Shown here piece after piece: positions 26,479 through 34,879 of a stretch of 64,000 bases of DNA. The notes beneath the pieces were generated by a model that did not search any database, was not told the origin of the DNA, and saw only the letters and a list, made by a program, of their open reading frames with translations. The translations under genes were made by a program, and so were the position numbers. Each line of letters starts with the position of its first letter. The first letter of the stretch is position 1. The stretch comes from Candidatus Neomarinimicrobiota bacterium (lineage in GTDB: Bacteria; Fidelibacterota; Fidelibacteria; Fidelibacterales; Fidelibacteraceae), in assembly GCA_021157965.1 (NCBI GenBank), contig JAGGVO010000042.1, positions 62,001 to 126,000 of the forward strand, in the 5' to 3' direction.

Positions 26479-27528
26479 TTATTTTACTTCGTCAGAATCA
26501 TAAAACACCTGATCATAATAACGGACACTTTGCCGGGTAGTCCGGAGATTTTTTTGAATCTCCGTAAGTTCTTCAAGAGAAATAAGTCCAAGCTCATGTT
26601 TAACACCAGCCCAGGGAATGTTAAAATTTTCCTGATGGACAAAGGTAGAGACCCGTGGATTGATTTCCATGAGTTTGCCTCCCTTGAACTGAATATTAAT
26701 AAAATAGTCATACTCCAGGCGGTGAACAATATCCCGTGCATATTCCATATATTCCGGTGCATCCTGGTTTCTGAAAAACATGGCCAGACCTGCTTTCATG
26801 GCTTCCCGGGTTTTTGTAAAGCCCAACAAAACCTTCCCGTTCCGGCAATAACAATCCACGGTAATTTCTGTCCCCTCAAGAAATTCAGATACAATCAAAT
26901 CAGGAAAACGTGCTGCTTGTCTCAGAATCTCTTCACATTCCTCAAGAGTAAAAGTGGTATCTTCAATCCGCTTCTTCAACAGCATATTCAGCCGGTCGGT
27001 TCCGGCTTCGAGGATTCGGAATCCCCGGGATCCCTTACTTACAGCCGGTTTGAAGCAGACTCTTTTATCAGGATAGCCCAAACCTAAAACGGCTTTTCTG
27101 AAGTCATTCACGGTGTTCACGGTCCGTGTTTCGGGCAGGGGGACCGAGCTCTCTTTAAAAAAGTCATTCATGGCAGATTTGCTGTCACAGGGAATGGCCG
27201 ATTCGGTTTTGGGGATCATGATGGGAAAACCTGCCTTGCGAAAATCATCCCGGAGGGGACTCAAAGGCATCACATCCGAGGAGCTTTGGGGCAGAATCAG
27301 ATCCACTTTCTCTTTTCGTGCAATATGGAGGATTGTTTCAGGATAGGCAGGATCCGTCCCGGCGGGGACAGGATAAAACACATCACTGAAAAAGCGTCCT
27401 GACGCCAGGGGATTCATATCCGTCCCGATGATTTCAACCGGTCTTTCCCCATGTTCTTTCAGTGCCCGGATCATGGTAACACCTCCGGGACAACCGACTG
27501 TCGTTAACAAAATACGGATAAGTTTCAT
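26479..27528 (-). CDS. ATP-grasp ligase (carbamoyl-phosphate-synthase/PylC-like)
   Basis: 349 residues. An N-terminal pre-ATP-grasp Rossmann part (ILLTTVGCPGGVTMIRALKEHG; IIGTDMNPLASGRFFSDVFYPVP) leads into the ATP-grasp fold. Its motifs are CFKPAVSKGSRGFRIL, LIVSEFLEGTEITVDCYCRNG and GGKLMEINPRVSTF, with the Mg-binding Glu and Asn in MEINPR. Such enzymes join a carboxylate to an amine through an acyl-phosphate. In surface-glycan clusters they have been proposed to attach amino acids to sugars or make carbamoyl-type precursors, but the substrate here is unknown. It follows the PIG-L gene by 10 bases. Confidence 0.88.
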   Translation of the reverse strand: MKLIRILLTTVGCPGGVTMIRALKEHGERPVEIIGTDMNPLASGRFFSDVFYPVPAGTDPAYPETILHIARKEKVDLILPQSSSDVMPLSPLRDDFRKAGFPIMIPKTESAIPCDSKSAMNDFFKESSVPLPETRTVNTVNDFRKAVLGLGYPDKRVCFKPAVSKGSRGFRILEAGTDRLNMLLKKRIEDTTFTLEECEEILRQAARFPDLIVSEFLEGTEITVDCYCRNGKVLLGFTKTREAMKAGLAMFFRNQDAPEYMEYARDIVHRLEYDYFINIQFKGGKLMEINPRVSTFVHQENFNIPWAGVKHELGLISLEELTEIQKNLRTTRQSVRYYDQVFYDSDEVK

Positions 27529-27538
27529 TGATTTCCTG

Positions 27539-28171
27539 CTATATTATGTATCGTATCACTTCAAAACATTCGGCATAATCACAACCGATCTGCACACCCC
27601 GTGTGGTGGCAAGACTCATAATAAATTCTTTTGAAGCATACTTTCGCATCTTCTGGGAATTGTATGCATCCAAAGCATAAATTTTCTTTTCAATGTGGCG
27701 CTTTTCCAGCCGGATAAAGGAGCGGGTTTCAAAATTGATATGATTCCATGGAATTTCATACGCCAAAATAGTGGTCTGCTTGAAAGCCCGTTGCCCTTCC
27801 ATGGCGACTGTATTGTGATCCTGGTGCAAATCGTGAGGGGAAGGCATAAATACAAGATCGGGGTTCAGTTCCCGCTTTAAGCGTACCATTTCTTCCAGCA
27901 AATCCTGGCGGACATAGTTAAGTTTCCGAACGGTAAACCCGTAAATCAGAAGATTTTCCGCTTTGATACCGAGGCGTTTTGTGGCTTCTTTGACTTCAAT
28001 TTCGAGAATGTTTTCCGGCATGCCCGGAGGGACTGATTCCTTGGCGGTTGAAAAAGCGGCATAATATATATCCGCATCGTCTTCCAGAAATTTGGCAATA
28101 CTCCCCCCACATCCAAATTCTCCGTCATCGGTATGGGGTGCCAGAATCAGTATACGTTTTGCTGTCTTCAT
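27539..28171 (-). CDS. PIG-L/LmbE-family deacetylase
   Basis: 210 residues, ATG 28171 with GAGGAA upstream. The metal-site motif PHTDDGEFGCGGS occurs near residue 12 and the second motif PSPHDLHQDHN near residue 107, giving the His-Asp-Asp...His zinc ligands of this family. Members remove acetyl groups from GlcNAc residues, for example GlcNAc-phosphatidylinositol or lipid-linked sugars. Here it lies between AsnB and an ATP-grasp ligase in a polysaccharide locus, so N-deacetylation of an amino sugar in the glycan is likely. A free amine could then be sulfated or acylated. Confidence 0.93.
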   Translation of the reverse strand: MKTAKRILILAPHTDDGEFGCGGSIAKFLEDDADIYYAAFSTAKESVPPGMPENILEIEVKEATKRLGIKAENLLIYGFTVRKLNYVRQDLLEEMVRLKRELNPDLVFMPSPHDLHQDHNTVAMEGQRAFKQTTILAYEIPWNHINFETRSFIRLEKRHIEKKIYALDAYNSQKMRKYASKEFIMSLATTRGVQIGCDYAECFEVIRYII

Positions 28172-28179
28172 GGTTTTCC

Positions 28180-30120
28180 TCAATTCATGTAGGATTCCAA
28201 ATCAAAGTGACGCTCTGCAAAAGCATCACTGTCAATAAACATCTTTTGCCACACCGCCAGTCCCATAACCACCCACAGAAAATTGTAATGCCAGCGGAGA
28301 CGGGGATGGGGCGGCGTGTCCAGTATTTTGCGAATGTATTCGTAATTAAACAAGCCCTGCTTTTCTACAAAGTCCCGGGTTAATACCCTTTCGCATACAT
28401 TCTTCAGGTCTTTTTTGTACTGCAGGTAGGGGTTGACTGTAAACCCCCATTTCTTTTTCCGGGTAATTTTTTCCGGTAAATAAGGTTTCATGGCTTCACG
28501 GAACAGGTCTTTGGCCCGGTTCCCCTTCATTTTCAATCCGGCAGGAATAGAAAATCCAAACTTCACTAAATCGAGATCCAGAAAGGGCACCCTCTCCTCA
28601 ACAGAATGGCTCATACTCATGCGGTCTTCCACCAAAAGGTAGTCGTTAACCATCTTCGTATGAAATTCAGTAAAGAGCACCTGATCCAGTGCAGACATGT
28701 GATTCACCTTTTGAAAAAAGGGGTCAAAAGCTTTCCGGACTCCTAATGAGTCCTCTTTCATTTTTTGAGCCATGTCCCGGTGATAGATCCGGTCATACAT
28801 GGCGTTGTCAAAGTCCCAAACATTTCTCAGGATCAGATAATATTTTTCTATTTGTCCCAGGGCCAGAAGCATCTGAATGCCACGTCGGTATTCATCCAGC
28901 CGCAAGACCCCTGTTTTCTGTTCCATTCTGAAGAGAATCCGGGATTTGAAATCCCAAAATTTTTTCATCCATCCGGGGATTCGGTCATGAAGATGGTTCA
29001 TTGGATAGATAAACCGGTGAATATCATAGCCTGCCAGCAGTTCATCCCCGCCGAGTCCGCCAAGGACCACTGATACATGGGGTTTGACAAAAGCGGACAT
29101 GTTGAAACCCTGAAGGAGGTTGATTTTCGGTTCCTCGGCATGCCACAGGACTTCCGGGAACATTTTCAGGGGTTCCATACTCAGGCTCAGGGTATGATGA
29201 TCGGTCTTGAAGTGACGGGCCACCCGCTCAGCATCGGGAAATTCATCGGTGGGTTCATTGAAACCGAGTGTAAATGTTTTAATATCCGGGACCCCCAGTT
29301 CTGACATCTTCTGGACAATCACGGATGAGTCCATGCCGCCGCTCAGGTAAACCCCTATGGGGACGTCGGAAATCAGTTGGCGTTTGACAGCCTGCCGCAG
29401 GAGTTCATGTAACTGGTCTGCAGCCTCTTTTTCGTTCATACCGTCCCGGATTTCAGGTGTCAGTTCCCAATACCGGTGTATATTGATTTGTTTATTTCGA
29501 TACACAAGATAGTGTGCCGGGGGAAGACGATAAATACCTTTAAAAAGGGTCTGGTCATTTTGAGTATAGCGCAAATTCAGATGTGTATGAAGGGACTTAA
29601 GATTTAATTCCCGGGGAACGGAGGGATGCAGGAGCAGGGGTTTCTGCTCTGAGGCAAAGGCAAAAAGACCGTTCTGATGAATATAGTGAAGGGGTTTGAT
29701 CCCAAAATGATCCCGTACCAGAATGAGGGAATCCTGTCTCTGATCCAGGATAACAAAGGCAAAAATGCCGTTCAGGCGGTGAAAAAAGTCTGTCCCCCAA
29801 CTTTCATAACCATGGACAAGTATTTCCGTATCCGATTCCGTGTAAAAATGGTGCCCAAGGTTTTTCAGTTCTTCGCGGATTTCCTTGTAGTTGTAGATTT
29901 CGCCGTTATAAATAACGGCAATGGAGCGATCCTCGTTAAAAATAGGCTGGTTCCCGGTTTTCAGATCAATAATGGCCAGACGCCGGTGTCCCAGGGTGAC
30001 ATCACCGTGCCTGTATATTGATTCGGCATCCGGTCCCCGGTGACGGATAAGGTCCAGCATCTGCTTAAAACGATTTGGGGGAGTTCCTCCCGCTTCAACT
30101 GTCCCTAAAATACCACACAT
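28180..30120 (-). CDS. asnB: Asparagine synthase-type glutamine amidotransferase (AsnB-like)
   Basis: 646 residues. The N-terminal Ntn domain begins MCGILG with nucleophile Cys2 and contains RHRGPDAES and HRRLAIIDL. The C-terminal synthase domain has the PP-loop LSGGMDSSV near residue 260. Classical AsnB makes asparagine. In polysaccharide loci close relatives (for example WbpS) amidate uronic acids to uronamides. The neighbouring uronyl epimerase favours the second role here, but a metabolic role is not excluded. The ATG overlaps the epimerase stop (TGATG). Confidence 0.92.
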   Translation of the reverse strand: MCGILGTVEAGGTPPNRFKQMLDLIRHRGPDAESIYRHGDVTLGHRRLAIIDLKTGNQPIFNEDRSIAVIYNGEIYNYKEIREELKNLGHHFYTESDTEILVHGYESWGTDFFHRLNGIFAFVILDQRQDSLILVRDHFGIKPLHYIHQNGLFAFASEQKPLLLHPSVPRELNLKSLHTHLNLRYTQNDQTLFKGIYRLPPAHYLVYRNKQINIHRYWELTPEIRDGMNEKEAADQLHELLRQAVKRQLISDVPIGVYLSGGMDSSVIVQKMSELGVPDIKTFTLGFNEPTDEFPDAERVARHFKTDHHTLSLSMEPLKMFPEVLWHAEEPKINLLQGFNMSAFVKPHVSVVLGGLGGDELLAGYDIHRFIYPMNHLHDRIPGWMKKFWDFKSRILFRMEQKTGVLRLDEYRRGIQMLLALGQIEKYYLILRNVWDFDNAMYDRIYHRDMAQKMKEDSLGVRKAFDPFFQKVNHMSALDQVLFTEFHTKMVNDYLLVEDRMSMSHSVEERVPFLDLDLVKFGFSIPAGLKMKGNRAKDLFREAMKPYLPEKITRKKKWGFTVNPYLQYKKDLKNVCERVLTRDFVEKQGLFNYEYIRKILDTPPHPRLRWHYNFLWVVMGLAVWQKMFIDSDAFAERHFDLESYMN

Positions 30121-31130
30121 CAGATCCGGCCCAGTTTTTTTAATGCTTTCACTTTATCTCCATACATCCGGATAATATGATCCATACGGTCATACTGTGA
30201 GAACTGTTCCCTGAAGCTTTTTAATTCCTGTCGGCCGGAGAGGTTTTCAAGGAGCAAGAGCTGGCTCATAATCAGCCGGTAATATCCCACCGAACAGGGG
30301 TCGGTTTTAGGATAATGGTCCAGATCGCACAGGTTAAAACGAACCCAATAACCCATATCATAGTCAGGCAGTCGGGTGATCAGGGTTTGAATTCCTGCAT
30401 CAAAAGCATTTTTCGCCCTGATTTTATCAGCCGGATAGAGATCTTCCGGCAGAGCCCGGTATGCATCAAAAAGGCCTAAAAGGGAAAAATTATGCCCATC
30501 CAGGACCCGTGTTGGTTTTGCCGCCACATACTCTTCGTAAAAAGGAAGTCCTTCATGTAAATCTGCCACAACCCCGCCATCCCGGATATCCACAAAGAAA
30601 AGATCAAGGATTCCGGGGATCAACTCCAGATATTTTGCATTGTTTGTGAGTTGCCAGGCCCGTAAAAGTACAGAGAGAGCCCGGCTTTGTGTAAAAGCGG
30701 ATTTCCAGGGCTTTGTAACCCGGTATTCCGGTTTTGGGATATCTGTGAGCCAGTAAACACCGGTATCATCCCGTTGAGCCTTTTCAAGAAACCAATCGGC
30801 AATACGGAGAAAATGCCCGGAAACGGCAGGGTCCCCGCTTTGAACAAAACGGTTAAAACGGGCCAGTGCATACTGCCCTATGGAGATGGGATAATAGTGT
30901 GTGCGCGGGGATTCCACATCGATATAAGCACTGTTTATGGGGATTCCATTTTCATCGAACCCGCTAATTAGCCTGTTTAATAATTTGGGGTCATCCTCAA
31001 AAAGAAAATAAAATTCCCCCAGTTTTTCTGAAAAAAGGTCCGTTGATATCGCAAAAGGCGGGGATTTTTTCACAATATCCCGCCGGAATTTATTCAGCAT
31101 GAATGCCATTTTTTTCAGACGCTTAGCCAT
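30120..31130 (-). CDS. D-glucuronyl C5-epimerase family protein
   Basis: 336 residues. Its most telling segments are YPISIGQYALARFNRF (80-95), FYEEYVAAKPTRVLDGHNFS (197-215) continuing LLGLFDAY, and VGYYRLIMSQLLLL near 295. They align, from my memory, with the C-terminal domain of animal glucuronyl C5-epimerase, including its active-site Glu-Glu-Tyr. That enzyme converts D-glucuronate to L-iduronate inside heparan sulfate. The protein is about half the size of the animal form and has no signal peptide or membrane anchor, so it is probably cytoplasmic. It overlaps the upstream GT4 gene by 8 bases and asnB downstream. The exact uronic acid is unknown. Confidence 0.82.
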   Translation of the reverse strand: MAKRLKKMAFMLNKFRRDIVKKSPPFAISTDLFSEKLGEFYFLFEDDPKLLNRLISGFDENGIPINSAYIDVESPRTHYYPISIGQYALARFNRFVQSGDPAVSGHFLRIADWFLEKAQRDDTGVYWLTDIPKPEYRVTKPWKSAFTQSRALSVLLRAWQLTNNAKYLELIPGILDLFFVDIRDGGVVADLHEGLPFYEEYVAAKPTRVLDGHNFSLLGLFDAYRALPEDLYPADKIRAKNAFDAGIQTLITRLPDYDMGYWVRFNLCDLDHYPKTDPCSVGYYRLIMSQLLLLENLSGRQELKSFREQFSQYDRMDHIIRMYGDKVKALKKLGRI

Positions 31131-32412
31131 GGCGAATCACCTCATGCATAATATCAGACAATCTGCGGACATTTTCCGATGTTTCGTACTGTTTCAGGGC
31201 TTCGCCGGAAGGAAGTGACAGGACGGGATTTTTTTCGAACGCATTAAAGCACCGGGTTAAAAAGTGTGCAATGCCCTGAATATCCTTTTCCGGGAAAACA
31301 CTGCCGCTATCCGTTCCGGCCACCATGGATTCAATCACACCGCCCTTGCCTCCGATGACGAGAATCGGTTTTCTCATGGCAAGATAATCATACATTTTTG
31401 CCCCGATACTCTTGTCGGAATAGCCGCTTTGTGCCTGAATTTTCAGGAGGAGGGATGCCGATCGGGCTTCTTCCATCATCCTGTCATGGGGCAAATACGG
31501 TTCAAAAGCTGCAGGGACCGGCGAAGTATGTTCAATGTGTGTCTTGTGGGCATCATAAACCTTTCCGATAAACCGGAGGCGCATGATATCCAGCATTTTA
31601 TCAGGCAAAAGCTGAAGTGCCTTCAGCAGGGGCTCGGGATCCTGAAATTTACTCAGCGTGCCTGTATACATGATGGTAAAGACTGACGAGGCTTTTGCCG
31701 ACGCATTCAACCGTGTAAAGCCATTGTGGATAACATAATAACAATTTTCTGCTTTCTGTTTAAACATATCCACCAGACCGGGGCTCACGGTTATCACGGC
31801 AGAGGCTTTTCTCAGAACCTTCATTTCATAACGGTGATTTAAGCGTCCGGCAAGGAGCGTGCGATTCAGATCCTTTTCCCAGAAAGCTTCTGTCCAGGGA
31901 TCCCGTAAATCGGCAATCCAGGGGAGTCTGAAGAGTCGTGCCAGTTTGCCTGCACCGATTTGCAGGCTGTGAGGCGGTGATGAACTTAAAATCAAATCCG
32001 GTTTTTCCCGGAGGATAATCCGGCGGCCTGATTGTTTCAAAAACGGATTCCACCCGACCCTGGCATCGGGAATAAAAAAATTGGCCCGGATCCATCGGGA
32101 GAGTTTTTGACTCAGTGATTCATCTTCATCCCGGCTAAGTACGTAAGTGGGAATTTTATCCTCTTTTTCTTTTCCCGTAATCCGCTTGTACACTCCAAAA
32201 GGCTCCACTGTTTTTGTGCGGAAAACCTTTAAGTCCCGGGGAATTCCCCGCCCCAGTCCCGGATCCAGGGCGGGATAATCGCCGTGCTTAACGGTAAGCA
32301 CTAAAGGTTCCCATCCATATTCAGGTAAAAGCTGCACCCATTTAACCAGGCGTTGTACACCGGGCCCGCCGGCCGGGGGCCAGTAATATGTGATGATCAA
32401 AACCTTAGGCAT
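31123..32412 (-). CDS. Glycosyltransferase family 4 (WcaI/WbuB-like)
   Basis: 429 residues, ATG 32412 inside the end of the YfhO-like gene. The N-terminus VLIITYYWPPAGGPGVQRLVKW is a classic GT4 acceptor-domain start. WIADLRDPWTEAFW and, in the C-terminal half, VFTIMYTGTLSKFQDPEPLL and SIGAKMYDYLAMRKPILVIG follow. GT4 enzymes transfer sugars with retention from nucleotide donors at the cytoplasmic face. It overlaps the epimerase gene by 8 bases, so the two are expressed together. The donor is not known; a uronic acid or hexosamine would suit the epimerase. Confidence 0.92.
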   Translation of the reverse strand: MPKVLIITYYWPPAGGPGVQRLVKWVQLLPEYGWEPLVLTVKHGDYPALDPGLGRGIPRDLKVFRTKTVEPFGVYKRITGKEKEDKIPTYVLSRDEDESLSQKLSRWIRANFFIPDARVGWNPFLKQSGRRIILREKPDLILSSSPPHSLQIGAGKLARLFRLPWIADLRDPWTEAFWEKDLNRTLLAGRLNHRYEMKVLRKASAVITVSPGLVDMFKQKAENCYYVIHNGFTRLNASAKASSVFTIMYTGTLSKFQDPEPLLKALQLLPDKMLDIMRLRFIGKVYDAHKTHIEHTSPVPAAFEPYLPHDRMMEEARSASLLLKIQAQSGYSDKSIGAKMYDYLAMRKPILVIGGKGGVIESMVAGTDSGSVFPEKDIQGIAHFLTRCFNAFEKNPVLSLPSGEALKQYETSENVRRLSDIMHEVIRHG

Positions 32413-34861
32413 GGGAATCCGGTTCAAATCGTGGTTTCCGCTCAAGCCACCATCCTCCGCCGATCAAAATCCACACGATGATGACACCTATCCAGCTCAC
32501 GGCAAGTCCTCGACGGTACGCCGGCGGATCAAAGTACAAATGGAGGGACCCCTTTCCGGCAGGGAGTTCAATACCACGTAGCATATAGTTGACCCGGTAT
32601 ATCGGCAACTTTTTTCCCTGAAATTCAGCAATCCATCCCTCATCGTAATACATTTCGGAAATAACCACGAACTGTTTTTCTGAAAGATTGACGGAAAAGG
32701 TAAGGGAATTGGGTGTTTGTGATTCCAGGCTGACCGATCCATTACCACTGTACTCCCCACCGGCATCCAGAGCATAGGCAAGGATGGCAGGATTAAAATC
32801 TTCACGATTCATGCGCATGACGGCATCTTCCCAGGAATCCGTCTTTTCCAGCCTTTTAATCAGCCAGGCTTTCGGTAAAGCCCGGGTATTTTCATAAAGG
32901 ATTTCCTTCCGGTTCTGATCTACAGCAAGGGGCCTGAGAAAGAGGTGTTCCAGCTGACCGGATGCGATGATATACCGGCCGTTTAACATGTTGACCACAT
33001 TCCAGTTCAGACGGGCCGGGCCGGACCCCTCAAAGAGAAGATGATCCATTGCATCCTGAATCGTCTGAAGTTTGATGGCACTATACCCGTTAATAATGGG
33101 ATACCAATAGGCATAATGATTATCCTGAAATCCCTGCCCCACAACCAGAGCCCGGTACCCTTCAGGGGCTTTTTCCAGAACCCGGGTGATGTCTGTATCC
33201 GAAAACTGACGCCGCTCCATGACCTTTTTATTTCCCAGAGTAATTTGATTATAGGCTTTTCCGGTAATAATGCCCAGTTCCACCGAAACAAGTCCCAGCA
33301 GAATCAGGACAAGGGAAAATTTTGCCAACTTTTTAAAGCGGTACGCGGTAATGGCCGATCCGGCAAGCACGGTAATCCATAAGGCCCGGATCAATTCACC
33401 GGTAAGCACCTCTTTGCGAACGGTTTTGAGGATCCCCAGGGTTTCACCGGGATACCGGGAGACTTCACCCGGAGCCAGGTACGATAACTGTCCCCGGATC
33501 AAAAGCAGAATGAGTATAAAAGCCACACCGCCACCGAAGACAACAGGCTCAAGATAATCTTTTCCCTGATCCCGCGGAGAGAAAAGGGCTTTTAATCCAT
33601 AACCCGCCAGAATCAGCAGCGTTATGAAAGTCATATTAACAATCATGACCGGAACCCGGAATTTGGAAAAGTAAGGGAAGTAATAGAAAAAGAGTTTGTA
33701 AAGAGGCATAAAGTGGTGGCCGAATCCCAGAAGAACTGTAAAAACGGCAAAAATCGTCAGGGATTTCACCTGACCAAGTTTATAATACCGGATGATACCG
33801 ATCAGTGCCAGTAAAAAGAGAAGAAAACCCATGGAGTCATAACTTTGGGTAAAGGGCATATCGCCCCAATAGCCGGGGAGTCTTTGTCCTTTCAGACGGG
33901 GATAGGCATTACCGTCATATTTTTCCGAAGACATGCCACCGAAAAAGCGGGGAAAGAAGAAATTCAGGATTTCTTTCGGTGCAAGAGACCAGCGTGTGGC
34001 ATAATCCAGGCTGACTCCTTTGGAACGGGTTGCCGAGGTCTGCTCCTGTCCGATTTGAAGGGGATTGCCGCCACGGGTGGAATGGGGAGTGTATTCATGC
34101 AGACTGATAAATGGCTGGGCAGAGACTAAGACCGTTAAAATAACAGCCACAACGATTTTCAGAGCCAGGTCTCCGAAGAGCCGGTACTCCTTGCGAAAGA
34201 GAAGCCGCAAAACAGGTATCAGGTAGAGAAACAGAAGGATCAGGATTCCGTAAAAAACAACCTGTATATGCTGGGTTCGCACCATCCAGGAAAACATGAG
34301 TGCAAAAAAACCGACGGTATACCATTTCCGTTTATCCATCAAGAGCTGAAAACTCAGAATCAGCCAGGGCATCAACATAAAAGCCCGGAGTTTGCTATAG
34401 TGACCCACATGAATCAGGGACTGCCAGTGAGGCAGCAGAATGAAACCAAGGGCCACAATCACGGCGGCATACCAGGGGATTTTCCGGGATCTCAGCAGGG
34501 CAAACATTCCCAGGCCTCCCAGAAGAAAATACCAGAAATAAAGGTATGTAAACCGCCCCAGAAATTTGACAAGTGTATCGGGATGGAGCAGGGGCGGTGT
34601 AATGCGGTGATAGGTGGGCATGCCACAGAAAAAGCCGGGATTCCACAAGGCTTTATCTCCGCTTTCCTTTTCCCATTCCAGATAATTACGGGTACTGGCA
34701 ACAGATGCCACTGAATCCACACCCAGGGGACGGACATTTTCAAAAATGAATTTTGCATACATGATAATCAGGGGAATCAGCAAAACAATCACTGCCGCCA
34801 GAAGAGTTTTTCTCCCGTTCAACATTTCCCATGCTGCCGGTTGCACTTTTTTATCAGACAT
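32405..34861 (-). CDS. YfhO-family polytopic membrane protein (GT-C-like)
   Basis: 818 residues with about 12-13 membrane helices, a large extracytoplasmic part after residue 540, and a last helix near 785-805. The family features LGVDSVASVASTRNYLEWEKESGDKALWNPGFFCGMPTY near the start and a later LPIYRVNYMLRGIELPAGKGSLHLYFDPP are typical of YfhO. In Firmicutes YfhO works with a CsbB-like enzyme that makes undecaprenyl-phosphate sugar, and transfers that sugar outside the membrane. A matching GtrB/CsbB-type transferase is encoded two genes upstream. Confidence 0.85.
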   Translation of the reverse strand: MSDKKVQPAAWEMLNGRKTLLAAVIVLLIPLIIMYAKFIFENVRPLGVDSVASVASTRNYLEWEKESGDKALWNPGFFCGMPTYHRITPPLLHPDTLVKFLGRFTYLYFWYFLLGGLGMFALLRSRKIPWYAAVIVALGFILLPHWQSLIHVGHYSKLRAFMLMPWLILSFQLLMDKRKWYTVGFFALMFSWMVRTQHIQVVFYGILILLFLYLIPVLRLLFRKEYRLFGDLALKIVVAVILTVLVSAQPFISLHEYTPHSTRGGNPLQIGQEQTSATRSKGVSLDYATRWSLAPKEILNFFFPRFFGGMSSEKYDGNAYPRLKGQRLPGYWGDMPFTQSYDSMGFLLFLLALIGIIRYYKLGQVKSLTIFAVFTVLLGFGHHFMPLYKLFFYYFPYFSKFRVPVMIVNMTFITLLILAGYGLKALFSPRDQGKDYLEPVVFGGGVAFILILLLIRGQLSYLAPGEVSRYPGETLGILKTVRKEVLTGELIRALWITVLAGSAITAYRFKKLAKFSLVLILLGLVSVELGIITGKAYNQITLGNKKVMERRQFSDTDITRVLEKAPEGYRALVVGQGFQDNHYAYWYPIINGYSAIKLQTIQDAMDHLLFEGSGPARLNWNVVNMLNGRYIIASGQLEHLFLRPLAVDQNRKEILYENTRALPKAWLIKRLEKTDSWEDAVMRMNREDFNPAILAYALDAGGEYSGNGSVSLESQTPNSLTFSVNLSEKQFVVISEMYYDEGWIAEFQGKKLPIYRVNYMLRGIELPAGKGSLHLYFDPPAYRRGLAVSWIGVIIVWILIGGGWWLERKPRFEPDSHA

Positions 34862-34879
34862 GGTACCCCCGATTGTTAA

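Noticed and set aside
27539-28171. PIG-L protein as an N-deacetylase/N-sulfotransferase equivalent.
   Set aside because: Only deacetylase motifs are present, with no fused sulfotransferase domain; a combined role would need the separate sulfotransferases.
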